A stretch of 64,000 nt of DNA from Tolypothrix sp. NIES-4075. GTDB lineage: Bacteria > Cyanobacteriota > Cyanobacteriia > Cyanobacteriales > Nostocaceae. Under the pieces are notes generated by a model that saw only the letters and a list, made by a program, of their open reading frames with translations, was not told the DNA's origin and did no database searches. The translations under genes were made by a program, and so were the position numbers. Of this stretch, positions 9,254 through 16,829 are shown in pieces. Within the stretch, counting starts at the first letter, position 1; each line of letters opens with the position of its first letter. The stretch spans positions 159,666-223,665 of the forward strand of contig NZ_BDUC01000003.1 of assembly GCF_002218085.1 (NCBI RefSeq), given 5' to 3'.

Positions 9254-9420
9254 GGTATTGCGAAATTTAATTCGCGATCGCATTGATGAAATACTGTACT
9301 TATATCAATTCTTTGTGATGTTGCGCTTAATCCCCCTCAGGCTGGAAGCCGCTGGTACGAACAAAGCAGGCACACGCAGGCTAATTATATTAGAAATTAG
9401 TACACTATATTCTGGATGAT

Positions 9421-11523
9421 ATGAGTACCACTAATTCGTCTGAAGATGCTGTACCTTCAAGGGAAGAAGTCTACAAAACCCTTTTGCGATCGCTACGGCT
9501 AAAAAAAGGGTTTGGGATTGTGTTTGTGCAATGTTCCCCCGCAGAAGCTATTAGTTTGATTCGGGAAGTGGAGGAAGACTTACCACAAAAACGAATTGGT
9601 GTTTTGAAGTTAACTGAGGCAATTGATAATTTATACGATTTGGTGGCAAATCGTTCCGATTGTCATGATTTAAATATTCTGTTTATTCAAGGTTTGGAAA
9701 AGTCTCTTGAGCCTTATATTAAACCGGGATATGGTGGTGAGGGAGAATATTATAACCTGAATACTGTTCCCAAAATTCTCAGTCACTTAAATCAGAGACG
9801 AGAAGGTTTTCGAGACAACTTTAGTAATATTTGCTTTGTTCTGATTTTACCGTTGTTTGCCATTAAATTCTTTATTCGTCGCGCTCCAGATTTTTTCGAT
9901 TGGAGTTCGGGAGTATTTGAGTTTCCCGACAAGCAGGAATTTATAGAACAATCCTATGGAAAGTTAATACAAGAAGAATTTTCTCAATATTTCAATCTTA
10001 CCCCCGAAGAACGGACTAAAAAAGTTTTAGAGTTTGAGACGCTTCTAAAAACTGAGCAGCTTTCCCCAGATAGAAAAGCAAGAATTTTGTTTGAGCAGGG
10101 AAATTTATTTATTGGTGGGCAAGATATGATAAGCGCGATCGCATCTTACGATGAAGTTGTGAAAATTAAACCTGATTTCCACCAAGCTTGGTACAACCGG
10201 GGTACTGCGGTCTTTAATTTGGGACGGTTTGAAGAAGCTGTTGCATCTTACGATGAAGTTGTGAAAATTAAACCTGATGACCACCATGCTTGGAACTTCC
10301 GGGGTCTTCTGCTCTCTGATTTGGGACGGTTTGAAGAAGCTGTTGCATCTTTTGAAGAAGCTGTGAAAATTAAGCCTGATAAATACAAAGCTTGGTACAA
10401 CCGGGGTCTTCTGCTCTCTGATTTGGGACGGTTTGAAGAAGCTGTTGCATCTTACGATGAAGTTGTAAAAATTAAACCTGATGACCACGAAGCTTGGTAC
10501 ATGCGGGGTATTGCGCTGCGTAATTTGGGACGGTTTGAAGAAGCTGTTGCATCTTACGATGAAGTTGTGAAATTTAAACCTGATGACCACGAAGCTTGGG
10601 ATATGCGAGGTCTTCTACTTTCTAATTTGGGACGGTTTGAAGAAGCTGTTGCATCTTACGATGAAGTTGTGAAATTTAAACCTGATGATCACCAAGCTTG
10701 GTACATGCGGGGTATTGCGCTGGATGATTTGGGACGGTTTGAAGAAGCTGTTGCATCTTACGATGAAGTTGTGAAAATAAAGAGTGATTACCACCAAGCT
10801 TGGAACTTTCGGGGTTATGCGCTGCGTAATTTGGGACGGTTTGAAGAAGCTGTTGCATCTTTTGAAGAAGCTGTGAAAATAAAGAGTGATTACCACCAAG
10901 CTTGGTACATCCGAGGTCTTTTGCTGAGTAGTTTGGGACGCGTTGAAGAAGCTGTTGCATCTTTTGAAGAAGTTGTAAAAATAAAGAGTGATTACCACGA
11001 AGCTTGGTACATGCGGGGTATTGCGCTGCGTCATTTGGGACGGGTTGAAGAAGCTGTTGCATCTTACGATGAAGTTGTAAAAATAAAGAGTGATTACCAC
11101 GAAGCTTGGTACAACCGGGGTGTTGCGCTGCGTCATTTGGGACAGTTTGAAAAAGCTGTTGCATCTTACGATGAAGCTGTGAAAATAAAGAGTGATTACC
11201 ACGAAGCTTGGGATAATCGCGGATATGCTTTATATAAACAGGGAAAATTGCCAGACGCAATTAAATCTTACGACCAAGCAATAGAAATAAAATCTGACTA
11301 TGCAAATGCTTGGTACAATCGCGCTTCTGCTTATGGTGATTTAGGTGATGTTGATAAAGCGATAGAAAACCTGCAAACCGCGATTAATTTAGACGCTAAA
11401 TATCGAGAAATGGCGAAAACCGACGCTGATTTTGATCGCATCCGTCATGATACGCGGTTTCAGGCGTTGCTGATTAAGAATATGAATTTGTCTCACGCAG
11501 AGGCACAGAGTCGCAGAGAGTAA
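9421..11523 (+). CDS. TPR protein with N-terminal degenerate NTPase-like domain
   Basis: A 700-residue protein in two parts. Residues 1 to about 215 look like an alpha/beta domain: strand FGIVFVQCSP near residue 31, NILFIQGLEKS near 85 and a third strand CFVLILPLFAI followed by RRAPDFFDWSSGVFEFP. The layout suggests a P-loop NTPase fold, but there is no GxxxxGK[ST], so it should not hydrolyse NTP (inference). Residues about 230-670 form about 13 tetratricopeptide repeats, eleven of them nearly identical at DNA level. The last ten residues (SHAEAQSRRE) are encoded by a CGCAGAG-type dispersed repeat. The upstream ATPase gene may be its partner. ATG at 9421 follows a 530-bp repeat-rich gap, so it probably has its own promoter. 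Confidence 0.85.
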   Translation: MSTTNSSEDAVPSREEVYKTLLRSLRLKKGFGIVFVQCSPAEAISLIREVEEDLPQKRIGVLKLTEAIDNLYDLVANRSDCHDLNILFIQGLEKSLEPYIKPGYGGEGEYYNLNTVPKILSHLNQRREGFRDNFSNICFVLILPLFAIKFFIRRAPDFFDWSSGVFEFPDKQEFIEQSYGKLIQEEFSQYFNLTPEERTKKVLEFETLLKTEQLSPDRKARILFEQGNLFIGGQDMISAIASYDEVVKIKPDFHQAWYNRGTAVFNLGRFEEAVASYDEVVKIKPDDHHAWNFRGLLLSDLGRFEEAVASFEEAVKIKPDKYKAWYNRGLLLSDLGRFEEAVASYDEVVKIKPDDHEAWYMRGIALRNLGRFEEAVASYDEVVKFKPDDHEAWDMRGLLLSNLGRFEEAVASYDEVVKFKPDDHQAWYMRGIALDDLGRFEEAVASYDEVVKIKSDYHQAWNFRGYALRNLGRFEEAVASFEEAVKIKSDYHQAWYIRGLLLSSLGRVEEAVASFEEVVKIKSDYHEAWYMRGIALRHLGRVEEAVASYDEVVKIKSDYHEAWYNRGVALRHLGQFEKAVASYDEAVKIKSDYHEAWDNRGYALYKQGKLPDAIKSYDQAIEIKSDYANAWYNRASAYGDLGDVDKAIENLQTAINLDAKYREMAKTDADFDRIRHDTRFQALLIKNMNLSHAEAQSRRE
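10138..11215 (+). repeat. 102-bp (34-codon) TPR-coding repeat array
   Basis: The codons for Ala-Trp recur exactly every 102 bp from 10186 to 11206, giving eleven Ala-Trp positions. The first half of the array carries KPDD-type linkers and the second half KSDY-type linkers, so two unit families appear to have been amplified in turn. Most of each unit is invariant even at silent positions (for example GAAGAAGCTGTTGCATCTTA), which points to recent amplification or gene conversion. Confidence 0.95.
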
Positions 11524-11740
11524 GAGTTTGAGATGCTTGATTTTTAAGTTTCACATCAAGTTCAGCAACCCCGAAAAGACAATTATTTCTTCCCAATTGC
11601 CCATTACCCATTACCCATTCCCCATTACCCATTCCTTCAGACATATATCAAAGAAGTGTTGCGTTTTAACCGCGTCTCGTTGTTTCCTAAGATATACAAG
11701 AGTAATAACGCATTATTGGGATCAATATAGGATAAGGATT

Positions 11741-13345
11741 ATGGTAACGCTGAATATTTCTGAGTCAGATCAAGCCGATCGCTTTCGGGATCTGCAATTA
11801 ACTTTACGCGATCGCTGGAAAACTATCGAGCTATTTGACAATAGTGATGCTGATATTTTAGTTATTCCCTCTCTCAGTATCGATCAACGCGAACTTCAGA
11901 AAATCGAAGGTTGCGAACATTATGAAGAACGATTGCTATTTTCTTTGATGCGCTTGCGGAATCCCCGCACCAGGCTAATCTATGTAACATCAATGCCGCT
12001 GCATCCCAGTGTTATTGATTATTATTTACAATTATTGCCGGGAATTCCCTTTTCACATGCTCGCAATCGCTTGTTACTACTTTCTACTTACGATTCTTCT
12101 CTCAAACCTCTCAGCCAAAAGATTTTAGAACGTCCCCGTTTGCTAGATCGAATTCGCCAAGCTTTAAGGCTGGAAAAATCATTCATGATATGCTATAATT
12201 CCGCATCATGGGAAGGCGAATTATCTCTAAAGTTAGGTGTACCCCTGTACGCAGCCGCACCTAATTTGCAGATTTGGGGAAGTAAAAGCGGTAGTCGGGA
12301 AATCTTTGCGGAAAGTAAAGTTCCGCTTCCCGATGGTAGCGCTCTTGTTTGGAATGAAACAGATTTGGCAGAAGCGGCAGTGGATTTGTGGGAACGTCAG
12401 CCAAGTTTACAAAGAATGGTGGTGAAACTTAATGAAGGTATTTCCGGAGAAGGAAATGCGTTATTAGATTTAAGACCGATCGCCGAATTAGCACCACCAG
12501 AAAGTTCTCATCCCGAAAGGGTAGCAGCAATAAGCGATCGCTTATCAAGTTTGCGCTTTCAGGCGAAAAAAGAAACTTGGGAGAACTTTTCTGGGAGAAT
12601 CAGCGAGTTAGGAGCGATTGTTGAAGCATTTGTGGAAGGAGAAATTAAGCGATCGCCTAGCGTGCAAGGACGCATCACACCCAACGGTGAAGTAGAAATT
12701 CTCTCAACCCACGACCAAATTCTCGGAGGTCCAGACGGTCAAATTTATCTTGGTTGTCGATTTCCCGCTGACGACGCTTATCGGCTGCAATTGCAACAAT
12801 TGGGGATACAAGTTGGCAAAAAGCTGGCGGAAAAAGGTGCATTAGAGAGATTTGGTGTAGATTTTATCGCCGTTGATAAAGGAAATAATCAGTGGGATAT
12901 TCAGGCGATCGAAATCAACTTGCGTAAAGGTGGCACTACCCACCCCTTCATGACCTTAAAGTTATTAACCAACGGACGCTATGACCTCTCCACAGGATTA
13001 TTTTACAGCCAACACGGACGACCGAAATACTACATGGCTACCGACAATTTGCAAAAAGACCGCTATCGAGGATTGTTACCCAACGATTTGATGGATATCA
13101 TCGCCCATCACAGACTGCACTTTGATAGCGGAACCGAGATAGGCACAGTATTTCATTTAATGGGATGTCTTTCTCAATTTGGCAAATTGGGATTAACCTG
13201 TATCGGAGATTCTCCCCAACAAGCCGAAGAAATTTATAACAAAGTCGTCAAAGTCTTAGACGAAGAAACCCGCAACAACAAAAGCGATTTTTCCTCATTC
13301 TCAGATTACGACTTCGCCACCACCTGGGATGGGTATAGTTTTTAG
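11741..13345 (+). CDS. PGM1-related ATP-grasp peptide ligase
   Basis: The 534-residue product begins MVTLNISESDQADRFRDLQ at the ATG at 11741, preceded by GATAAGGATT. An in-frame extension back to 11528 would run through STRR sequence and is rejected. The middle holds ATP-grasp elements: VVKLNEGISGEGNALLDL (nucleotide-binding strands and flexible loop) and FGVDFIAVDKG followed by IQAIEINLRKGGTTHPF, with the E-x-N metal-binding pair. The EINLRKGGTTHP signature is typical of PGM1-like ligases, the family of the pheganomycin peptide ligase, and of carboxylate-amine ligases. It should join a carboxylate to an amine with ATP; the natural substrate is unknown. No neighbouring peptide precursor or NRPS gene is present. 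Confidence 0.8.
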   Translation: MVTLNISESDQADRFRDLQLTLRDRWKTIELFDNSDADILVIPSLSIDQRELQKIEGCEHYEERLLFSLMRLRNPRTRLIYVTSMPLHPSVIDYYLQLLPGIPFSHARNRLLLLSTYDSSLKPLSQKILERPRLLDRIRQALRLEKSFMICYNSASWEGELSLKLGVPLYAAAPNLQIWGSKSGSREIFAESKVPLPDGSALVWNETDLAEAAVDLWERQPSLQRMVVKLNEGISGEGNALLDLRPIAELAPPESSHPERVAAISDRLSSLRFQAKKETWENFSGRISELGAIVEAFVEGEIKRSPSVQGRITPNGEVEILSTHDQILGGPDGQIYLGCRFPADDAYRLQLQQLGIQVGKKLAEKGALERFGVDFIAVDKGNNQWDIQAIEINLRKGGTTHPFMTLKLLTNGRYDLSTGLFYSQHGRPKYYMATDNLQKDRYRGLLPNDLMDIIAHHRLHFDSGTEIGTVFHLMGCLSQFGKLGLTCIGDSPQQAEEIYNKVVKVLDEETRNNKSDFSSFSDYDFATTWDGYSF

Positions 13346-13675
13346 GGAATTGGTAATTGCTAATTGCTAATTGCTAATTGGGAATTGGAAATTGGGAACG
13401 TGGTAACGTGGTAATTCCCCATTACCCATTACCCATTACCCATTCCCCATTATACGTAGGGTGCCGTACTCTCGCAGCTAACGCACCCTACAAGACTACT
13501 AAACCAAAAATCCCAAAGGCTAGTATTTCTACATTACTTGAAGTAATTACTTGAAGTAAATTAGAGAAGGAATCTTTATCAGCATCAGATAAATGTATAA
13601 AATCATGCTTATTTAAAAATAAAACACTGATGTTAGGGTATTTGAGCATTTTTAAAATATTAATGGTTAAAAGCC
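13346..13675. other. Intergenic region with STRRs
   Basis: About 13346-13455 consists of GCTAATT, GGAATTG and CCCATTA-type short repeats. 13455-13500 holds a dispersed palindromic repeat (GGGTGCCGTACTC...ACGCACCCTA). The rest is AT-rich and probably carries the promoter of the kinase gene. No clear gene is seen. Confidence 0.6.
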
Positions 13676-15379
13676 TTGAAGATAGGTAGCTCAAACGTTC
13701 ACTGCATAAATCCTGACTGTCAACGTCCTTATCCCCAGCTTTGGGGACAAAAGTTTTGTAATAGCTGTGGGGCACCGCTACAGCTATTAGATCGATATGT
13801 CCCTCTTCAGCGTTTGGGTTCTGGAGGATTTGCCCAGATTTATACGGTTTGGGATGAAAAAACCCAAACAGAGAAAGTGCTGAAAGTGTTGGTAGAGAAT
13901 TCACCCAAAGCACTAGAGTTGTTTACTCAAGAAGCTGCTGTATTAAGTAGTTTGCGACATCCTGGTGTTCCTAAAGTTGATGAGGATGGGAATTTTCAAA
14001 TAAATTTGTTCAATCCACAACCACGTCAACTACCTTGTTTGGTGATGGAAAAAATTGATGGGTTGACTTTAGAGGAAATTCTCGAACAGTATCCTCAAGG
14101 ATGTCCAGAAAAATTGGTGTTAAGCTGGCTTACCCAAGCGGTGGAGATTTTACAGGAGTTGCACAAACGCCAAATTCTTCACCGCGATATTAAACCGAGT
14201 AATTTAATGCTGCGGACTTTTCCAGCTACGACACTTTTAAATAAGGGGGGAGGTGGAGAAAGTCGTTTGGTGCTGATTGACTTTGGTGGGGCGAAGCAAT
14301 TTAATGAGAAAATACTTCGTTCTCAATCTGGTTCAACGAGGTTATTTTCTTCTGGTTACAGTCCACCAGAACAAATTATTGGGGGTAATGTCGGACCTGC
14401 TACTGATTTTTATGCCCTCGGTCGGACGATGATAGAATTACTTACGGGTAAGTATCCGCCACAGTTGGAAGATCCGCAAACTGGGGAGTTGCGCTGGCGT
14501 GGTGGAATTAATCTCAACCCGGAATTAGCAGATTTGCTTTCTGAGATGGTACAGGAAGATGTACGATCGCGTCCGGTGTCTTCGACGATAATTTTAAAAC
14601 GTTTGGCGAAAATTTCTCAACCATCTCCAAAACCAGACTTTTTCGCCAAAATTATGCAAGCTATCCGGCAAGCGATCGCCGGCGGAATGGAAGCATTAAG
14701 TAAAACTACTCTTTTCATCATCCAGACGATATTTAGAGTCTTCGGTGCTTGTCTGATGACTCTTTGGACAATGGTTTTAACCTGCATCGGTGCTGGTGTA
14801 GGTACGATTGCCGGTTATATTTTGGCGTATCACACAATTTTAGGCGATCGCGTTGGCTCACTGGTGTCTTCTCGGCTACTTGGATTAGTACCAAATACTA
14901 ACCATTTTTTCGGTTCAGAAATTCTTTTATTTGCTGCCGCTGGTTTGGGAACCGCATGGGGATTAACGGCTGCCGGGGGTTTTAGTCAACAGCGGCGGTT
15001 TTTTGTCGCCTCGGTGATGGGTATAATCGGCTACGGATTTAGCTGGTTAATGTTGCAATTAATTACACCCCAAGATGGAATCGAAGCTTCAGCAATCTCG
15101 ATTTTGATAGCTGTTTTTCTTCTCACCCTTGGTTTGGGGCTACGCAGCCATCAAATAGTTTACGCGGCGATCGCTTCAGGAGGTACAGCGATCGTCTTTG
15201 CGCTTTTGATCAATTTCGGATTTTCACCCACTGCATTTCTCTTTCACAGTACACCCAACAAGTGGAGTTTACTGCTGACTATTCTCTTTTTTAGTCTCGC
15301 CGGCTTGTTTGTCAGCTTCTGGTTAGCGGTAAGTCACTACCTCATCGTACCGGGATTGCGCTTTTTCGGCTGGCGTTGA
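13676..15379 (+). CDS. Membrane-anchored serine/threonine protein kinase with zinc ribbon
   Basis: A 567-residue Hanks-type kinase. Residues 10-31 form a zinc ribbon with C10, C15, C28 and C31. The kinase domain covers about 41-310: glycine loop GSGGFAQIY (48-56), catalytic loop HRDIKPSN (169-176), DFG at 202-204 and GYSPPEQ as the activation-segment end. The C-terminal third is hydrophobic and predicts about five membrane helices (for instance LLLTILFFSLAGLFVSFWLA near the end), so the kinase domain should lie in the cytoplasm. The only reasonable start is TTG at 13676 because an upstream ATG is out of frame and no ATG precedes the zinc ribbon. This architecture is frequent in filamentous cyanobacteria; substrates are unknown. 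Confidence 0.87.
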   Translation: MKIGSSNVHCINPDCQRPYPQLWGQKFCNSCGAPLQLLDRYVPLQRLGSGGFAQIYTVWDEKTQTEKVLKVLVENSPKALELFTQEAAVLSSLRHPGVPKVDEDGNFQINLFNPQPRQLPCLVMEKIDGLTLEEILEQYPQGCPEKLVLSWLTQAVEILQELHKRQILHRDIKPSNLMLRTFPATTLLNKGGGGESRLVLIDFGGAKQFNEKILRSQSGSTRLFSSGYSPPEQIIGGNVGPATDFYALGRTMIELLTGKYPPQLEDPQTGELRWRGGINLNPELADLLSEMVQEDVRSRPVSSTIILKRLAKISQPSPKPDFFAKIMQAIRQAIAGGMEALSKTTLFIIQTIFRVFGACLMTLWTMVLTCIGAGVGTIAGYILAYHTILGDRVGSLVSSRLLGLVPNTNHFFGSEILLFAAAGLGTAWGLTAAGGFSQQRRFFVASVMGIIGYGFSWLMLQLITPQDGIEASAISILIAVFLLTLGLGLRSHQIVYAAIASGGTAIVFALLINFGFSPTAFLFHSTPNKWSLLLTILFFSLAGLFVSFWLAVSHYLIVPGLRFFGWR

Positions 15380-15504
15380 AAAGTGGGAAGTGGGGAGACT
15401 CCTTGGAGACAAGGAGACAAGGGGGGCAGGGGAGACTTTCTTAGGCAGGGGGAGAGGAATTTTACCAATGCCCAATTACCCATTACCCATTACCAATTAC
15501 CCAT

Positions 15505-15591
15505 TAATCAAAATTCCCCTAGCCGCTTTTATCGTGCGGCTAGGGGGATTTCATAAAGAGTGGGTTATAGAGTTTCTGTATAGTTCTTGAT
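15505..15591 (-). ncRNA. Probable small RNA gene, copy 1
   Basis: On the minus strand a promoter-like pair is followed by a conserved block (complement of 15571-15586), a 20-base spacer carrying ACTCTTTATGA, and a perfect 11-bp GC-rich stem (15516-15526 with 15536-15546) then AATTTTGATT. The same arrangement with identical spacing recurs at 15840-15933. Conservation of promoter, body and terminator, but not of the STRRs between, supports a real transcription unit of roughly 85-90 nt. No protein is encoded. The layout recalls the tandem-repeated NsiR1 small RNA of heterocyst-forming cyanobacteria, but I cannot confirm identity. Confidence 0.55.
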
Positions 15592-15597
15592 ATTTCT

Positions 15598-15627
15598 ATT
15601 GTAGAGTCTCTATCTGGTTTTGACTAG
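15598..15627 (-). promoter_or_regulatory. Promoter of small RNA copy 1
   Basis: On the minus strand CTAGTCAA (15620-15627) stands 16 bp before TACAAT (15598-15603). The same pair with the same 16-bp spacing precedes copy 2, which is the evidence for function. Confidence 0.5.
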
Positions 15628-15753
15628 TAGTTATAACATAATTCATTTTAATTTAACAATTGTTTTATCAATTGTTCATATATCTTGGGAAAACACAGAG
15701 CGATCGCCTTACATACCAGCCTCCCCATTCCCCATTCCCCCCTTCTCTATGCA

Positions 15754-15825
15754 CGCCAGTCGCTCATGGGGGAGACCCCCTTGGTGTTAGCCTCTCCCTT
15801 TGGGAGAAGACCGCGCTGGCTCACC
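15754..15825. repeat. 72-bp nested palindromic repeat element
   Basis: It begins CGCCAGTCGCTCATG and ends CCGCGCTGGCTCACC. It contains three nested stems: GCCAG with CTGGC at the ends, GGGGG with CCCCC around AGA, and CTCCC with GGGAG around TTT. Shorter versions occur at 52891-52936 inside cimA and at 61356-61396 in inverse orientation. It separates the two small RNA copies. Confidence 0.85.
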
Positions 15826-15839
15826 ATTACCCATTCCCC

Positions 15840-15933
15840 ATATAAATTAAGATCCCCCCAAGCCGCTTTTTTACTTAAGGCGTGGGGGGATCTCATAAGG
15901 AGTAGGCGATAAAGTTTCTGTATAGTTCCTGAC
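15840..15933 (-). ncRNA. Probable small RNA gene, copy 2
   Basis: Second copy of the unit at 15505-15591, 342 bp away. On the minus strand it reads GAACTATACAGAAACT (complement of 15913-15928), then a spacer with ACTCCTTATGAG, then a strong stem (15851-15860 with 15883-15892, extended by GCC with GGC) and CTTAATTTAT. The CTCCTT motif is complementary to a Shine-Dalgarno sequence, so the RNA could block ribosome binding on target mRNAs (inference). Sequence differs from copy 1 mainly in the spacer and in compensated stem positions, as expected for a structured RNA. Confidence 0.55.
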
Positions 15934-15939
15934 GAATCC

Positions 15940-15969
15940 ATTCTATACAGCATGTTTTCTATTGACTAG
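15940..15969 (-). promoter_or_regulatory. Promoter of small RNA copy 2
   Basis: On the minus strand CTAGTCAA (15962-15969) is followed after 16 bp by TAGAAT (15940-15945). The distance from the -10 hexamer to the conserved transcript block is 11 bp in both copies. Confidence 0.5.
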
Positions 15970-16102
15970 CCCAAATGTAAGAATTTACAGTAGTTTTACG
16001 GCTTCTTTACCACTTCTTCATGCCGAACGCTTACTCCCTAAGTCGTATATGTCAGTATAACAATACATTCCTGCCTAACTCGTCTACTTGTGAACTAACT
16101 TT

Positions 16103-16657
16103 ATGCAAAAAAATATTAAGCTCAATATTGTCGCTACCGTTGTGTTATTAGCTTGTTTAGGGTTTACAGAGCAAGCCAAAGCATTTAACCAGCAAGACGT
16201 GGATAACTTGAAAGCAACAGGGTCTTGTCCACGGTGCGACTTGAGTAGTGCTGACTTAACTCAAGCTAATCTAGCTGGAGCAAATTTACGAGAAGCTAAC
16301 TTAAAAGGTGCGACTTTATCTGGCGCTAATCTCAAGAATGCGGATTTAACAAGTGCAAATCTCGAAGGTGCAGTAATGAATTCTACCATTCTGTATGGTG
16401 CTTCCATGACGGGTACTAATTTGAAATCAGCATCGCTGGAAAATGCCGATTTGAGTTTTGCGGGTTTGATCAGCGCCAATTTGGAAGCGGCTAACTTCAA
16501 AGGTGCTAAATTGCAGTTTACCAATTTCCGGGGGGCATACTTCCGACTGACAACTTTGCAACAAGGCACCGTCACATCTGACAAACCCTATGGGTGGTCA
16601 TTGCAAGAAGGCACAGAAGACCCGAAAAAGAAACCACGGGAATCTAAAAAGAAATAG
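16103..16657 (+). CDS. Secreted pentapeptide-repeat protein
   Basis: The 184-residue product has a signal peptide (MQKNIKLNIVATVVLLACLG, cleavage likely after AKA near residue 28), so it should be exported to the periplasm or thylakoid lumen. Mature residues about 45-155 are A(D/N)LxX pentapeptide repeats (SSADLTQANLAGANLREANL and so on) that fold as a right-handed quadrilateral beta-helix. Two Cys residues (CPRC, about 42-45) precede the repeats, as in many cyanobacterial lumenal pentapeptide proteins. The C-terminus is basic (KKKPRESKKK). Function is unknown. Confidence 0.85.
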   Translation: MQKNIKLNIVATVVLLACLGFTEQAKAFNQQDVDNLKATGSCPRCDLSSADLTQANLAGANLREANLKGATLSGANLKNADLTSANLEGAVMNSTILYGASMTGTNLKSASLENADLSFAGLISANLEAANFKGAKLQFTNFRGAYFRLTTLQQGTVTSDKPYGWSLQEGTEDPKKKPRESKKK

Positions 16658-16829
16658 GGAATGGGGGAGATGGGTAGACAAACTCCTCCTGCCTCCTGCC
16701 CCCTGCCTCCAAGGAGTCCCCCAAGTCGTCGTCCCACACTCTCCCACTCCCCCCCTCCCCCTCTCGCTAGTTCGTTATTTTTGTAACGTTTCTTTATTAT
16801 GGGAAACAAGCCTGTAGATTAGTTGATCG

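Noticed and set aside
10105..11260. Long minus-strand reading frames of up to 195 codons opposite the TPR array.
   Set aside because: They follow the 102-bp period exactly and mirror the plus-strand repeats in other frames. No start signal or family motif supports them.
11528..11740. N-terminal extension of the PGM1-type ligase back to 11528.
   Set aside because: The added residues are translated STRR (CCCATTA units) and the ATG at 11741 has a better ribosome binding site and begins the domain.
13488..13913. Minus-strand frame of 141 codons overlapping the kinase start.
   Set aside because: It mostly mirrors the kinase 5' region. The upstream 60 codons look protein-like but have no recognisable family, so it is left out.
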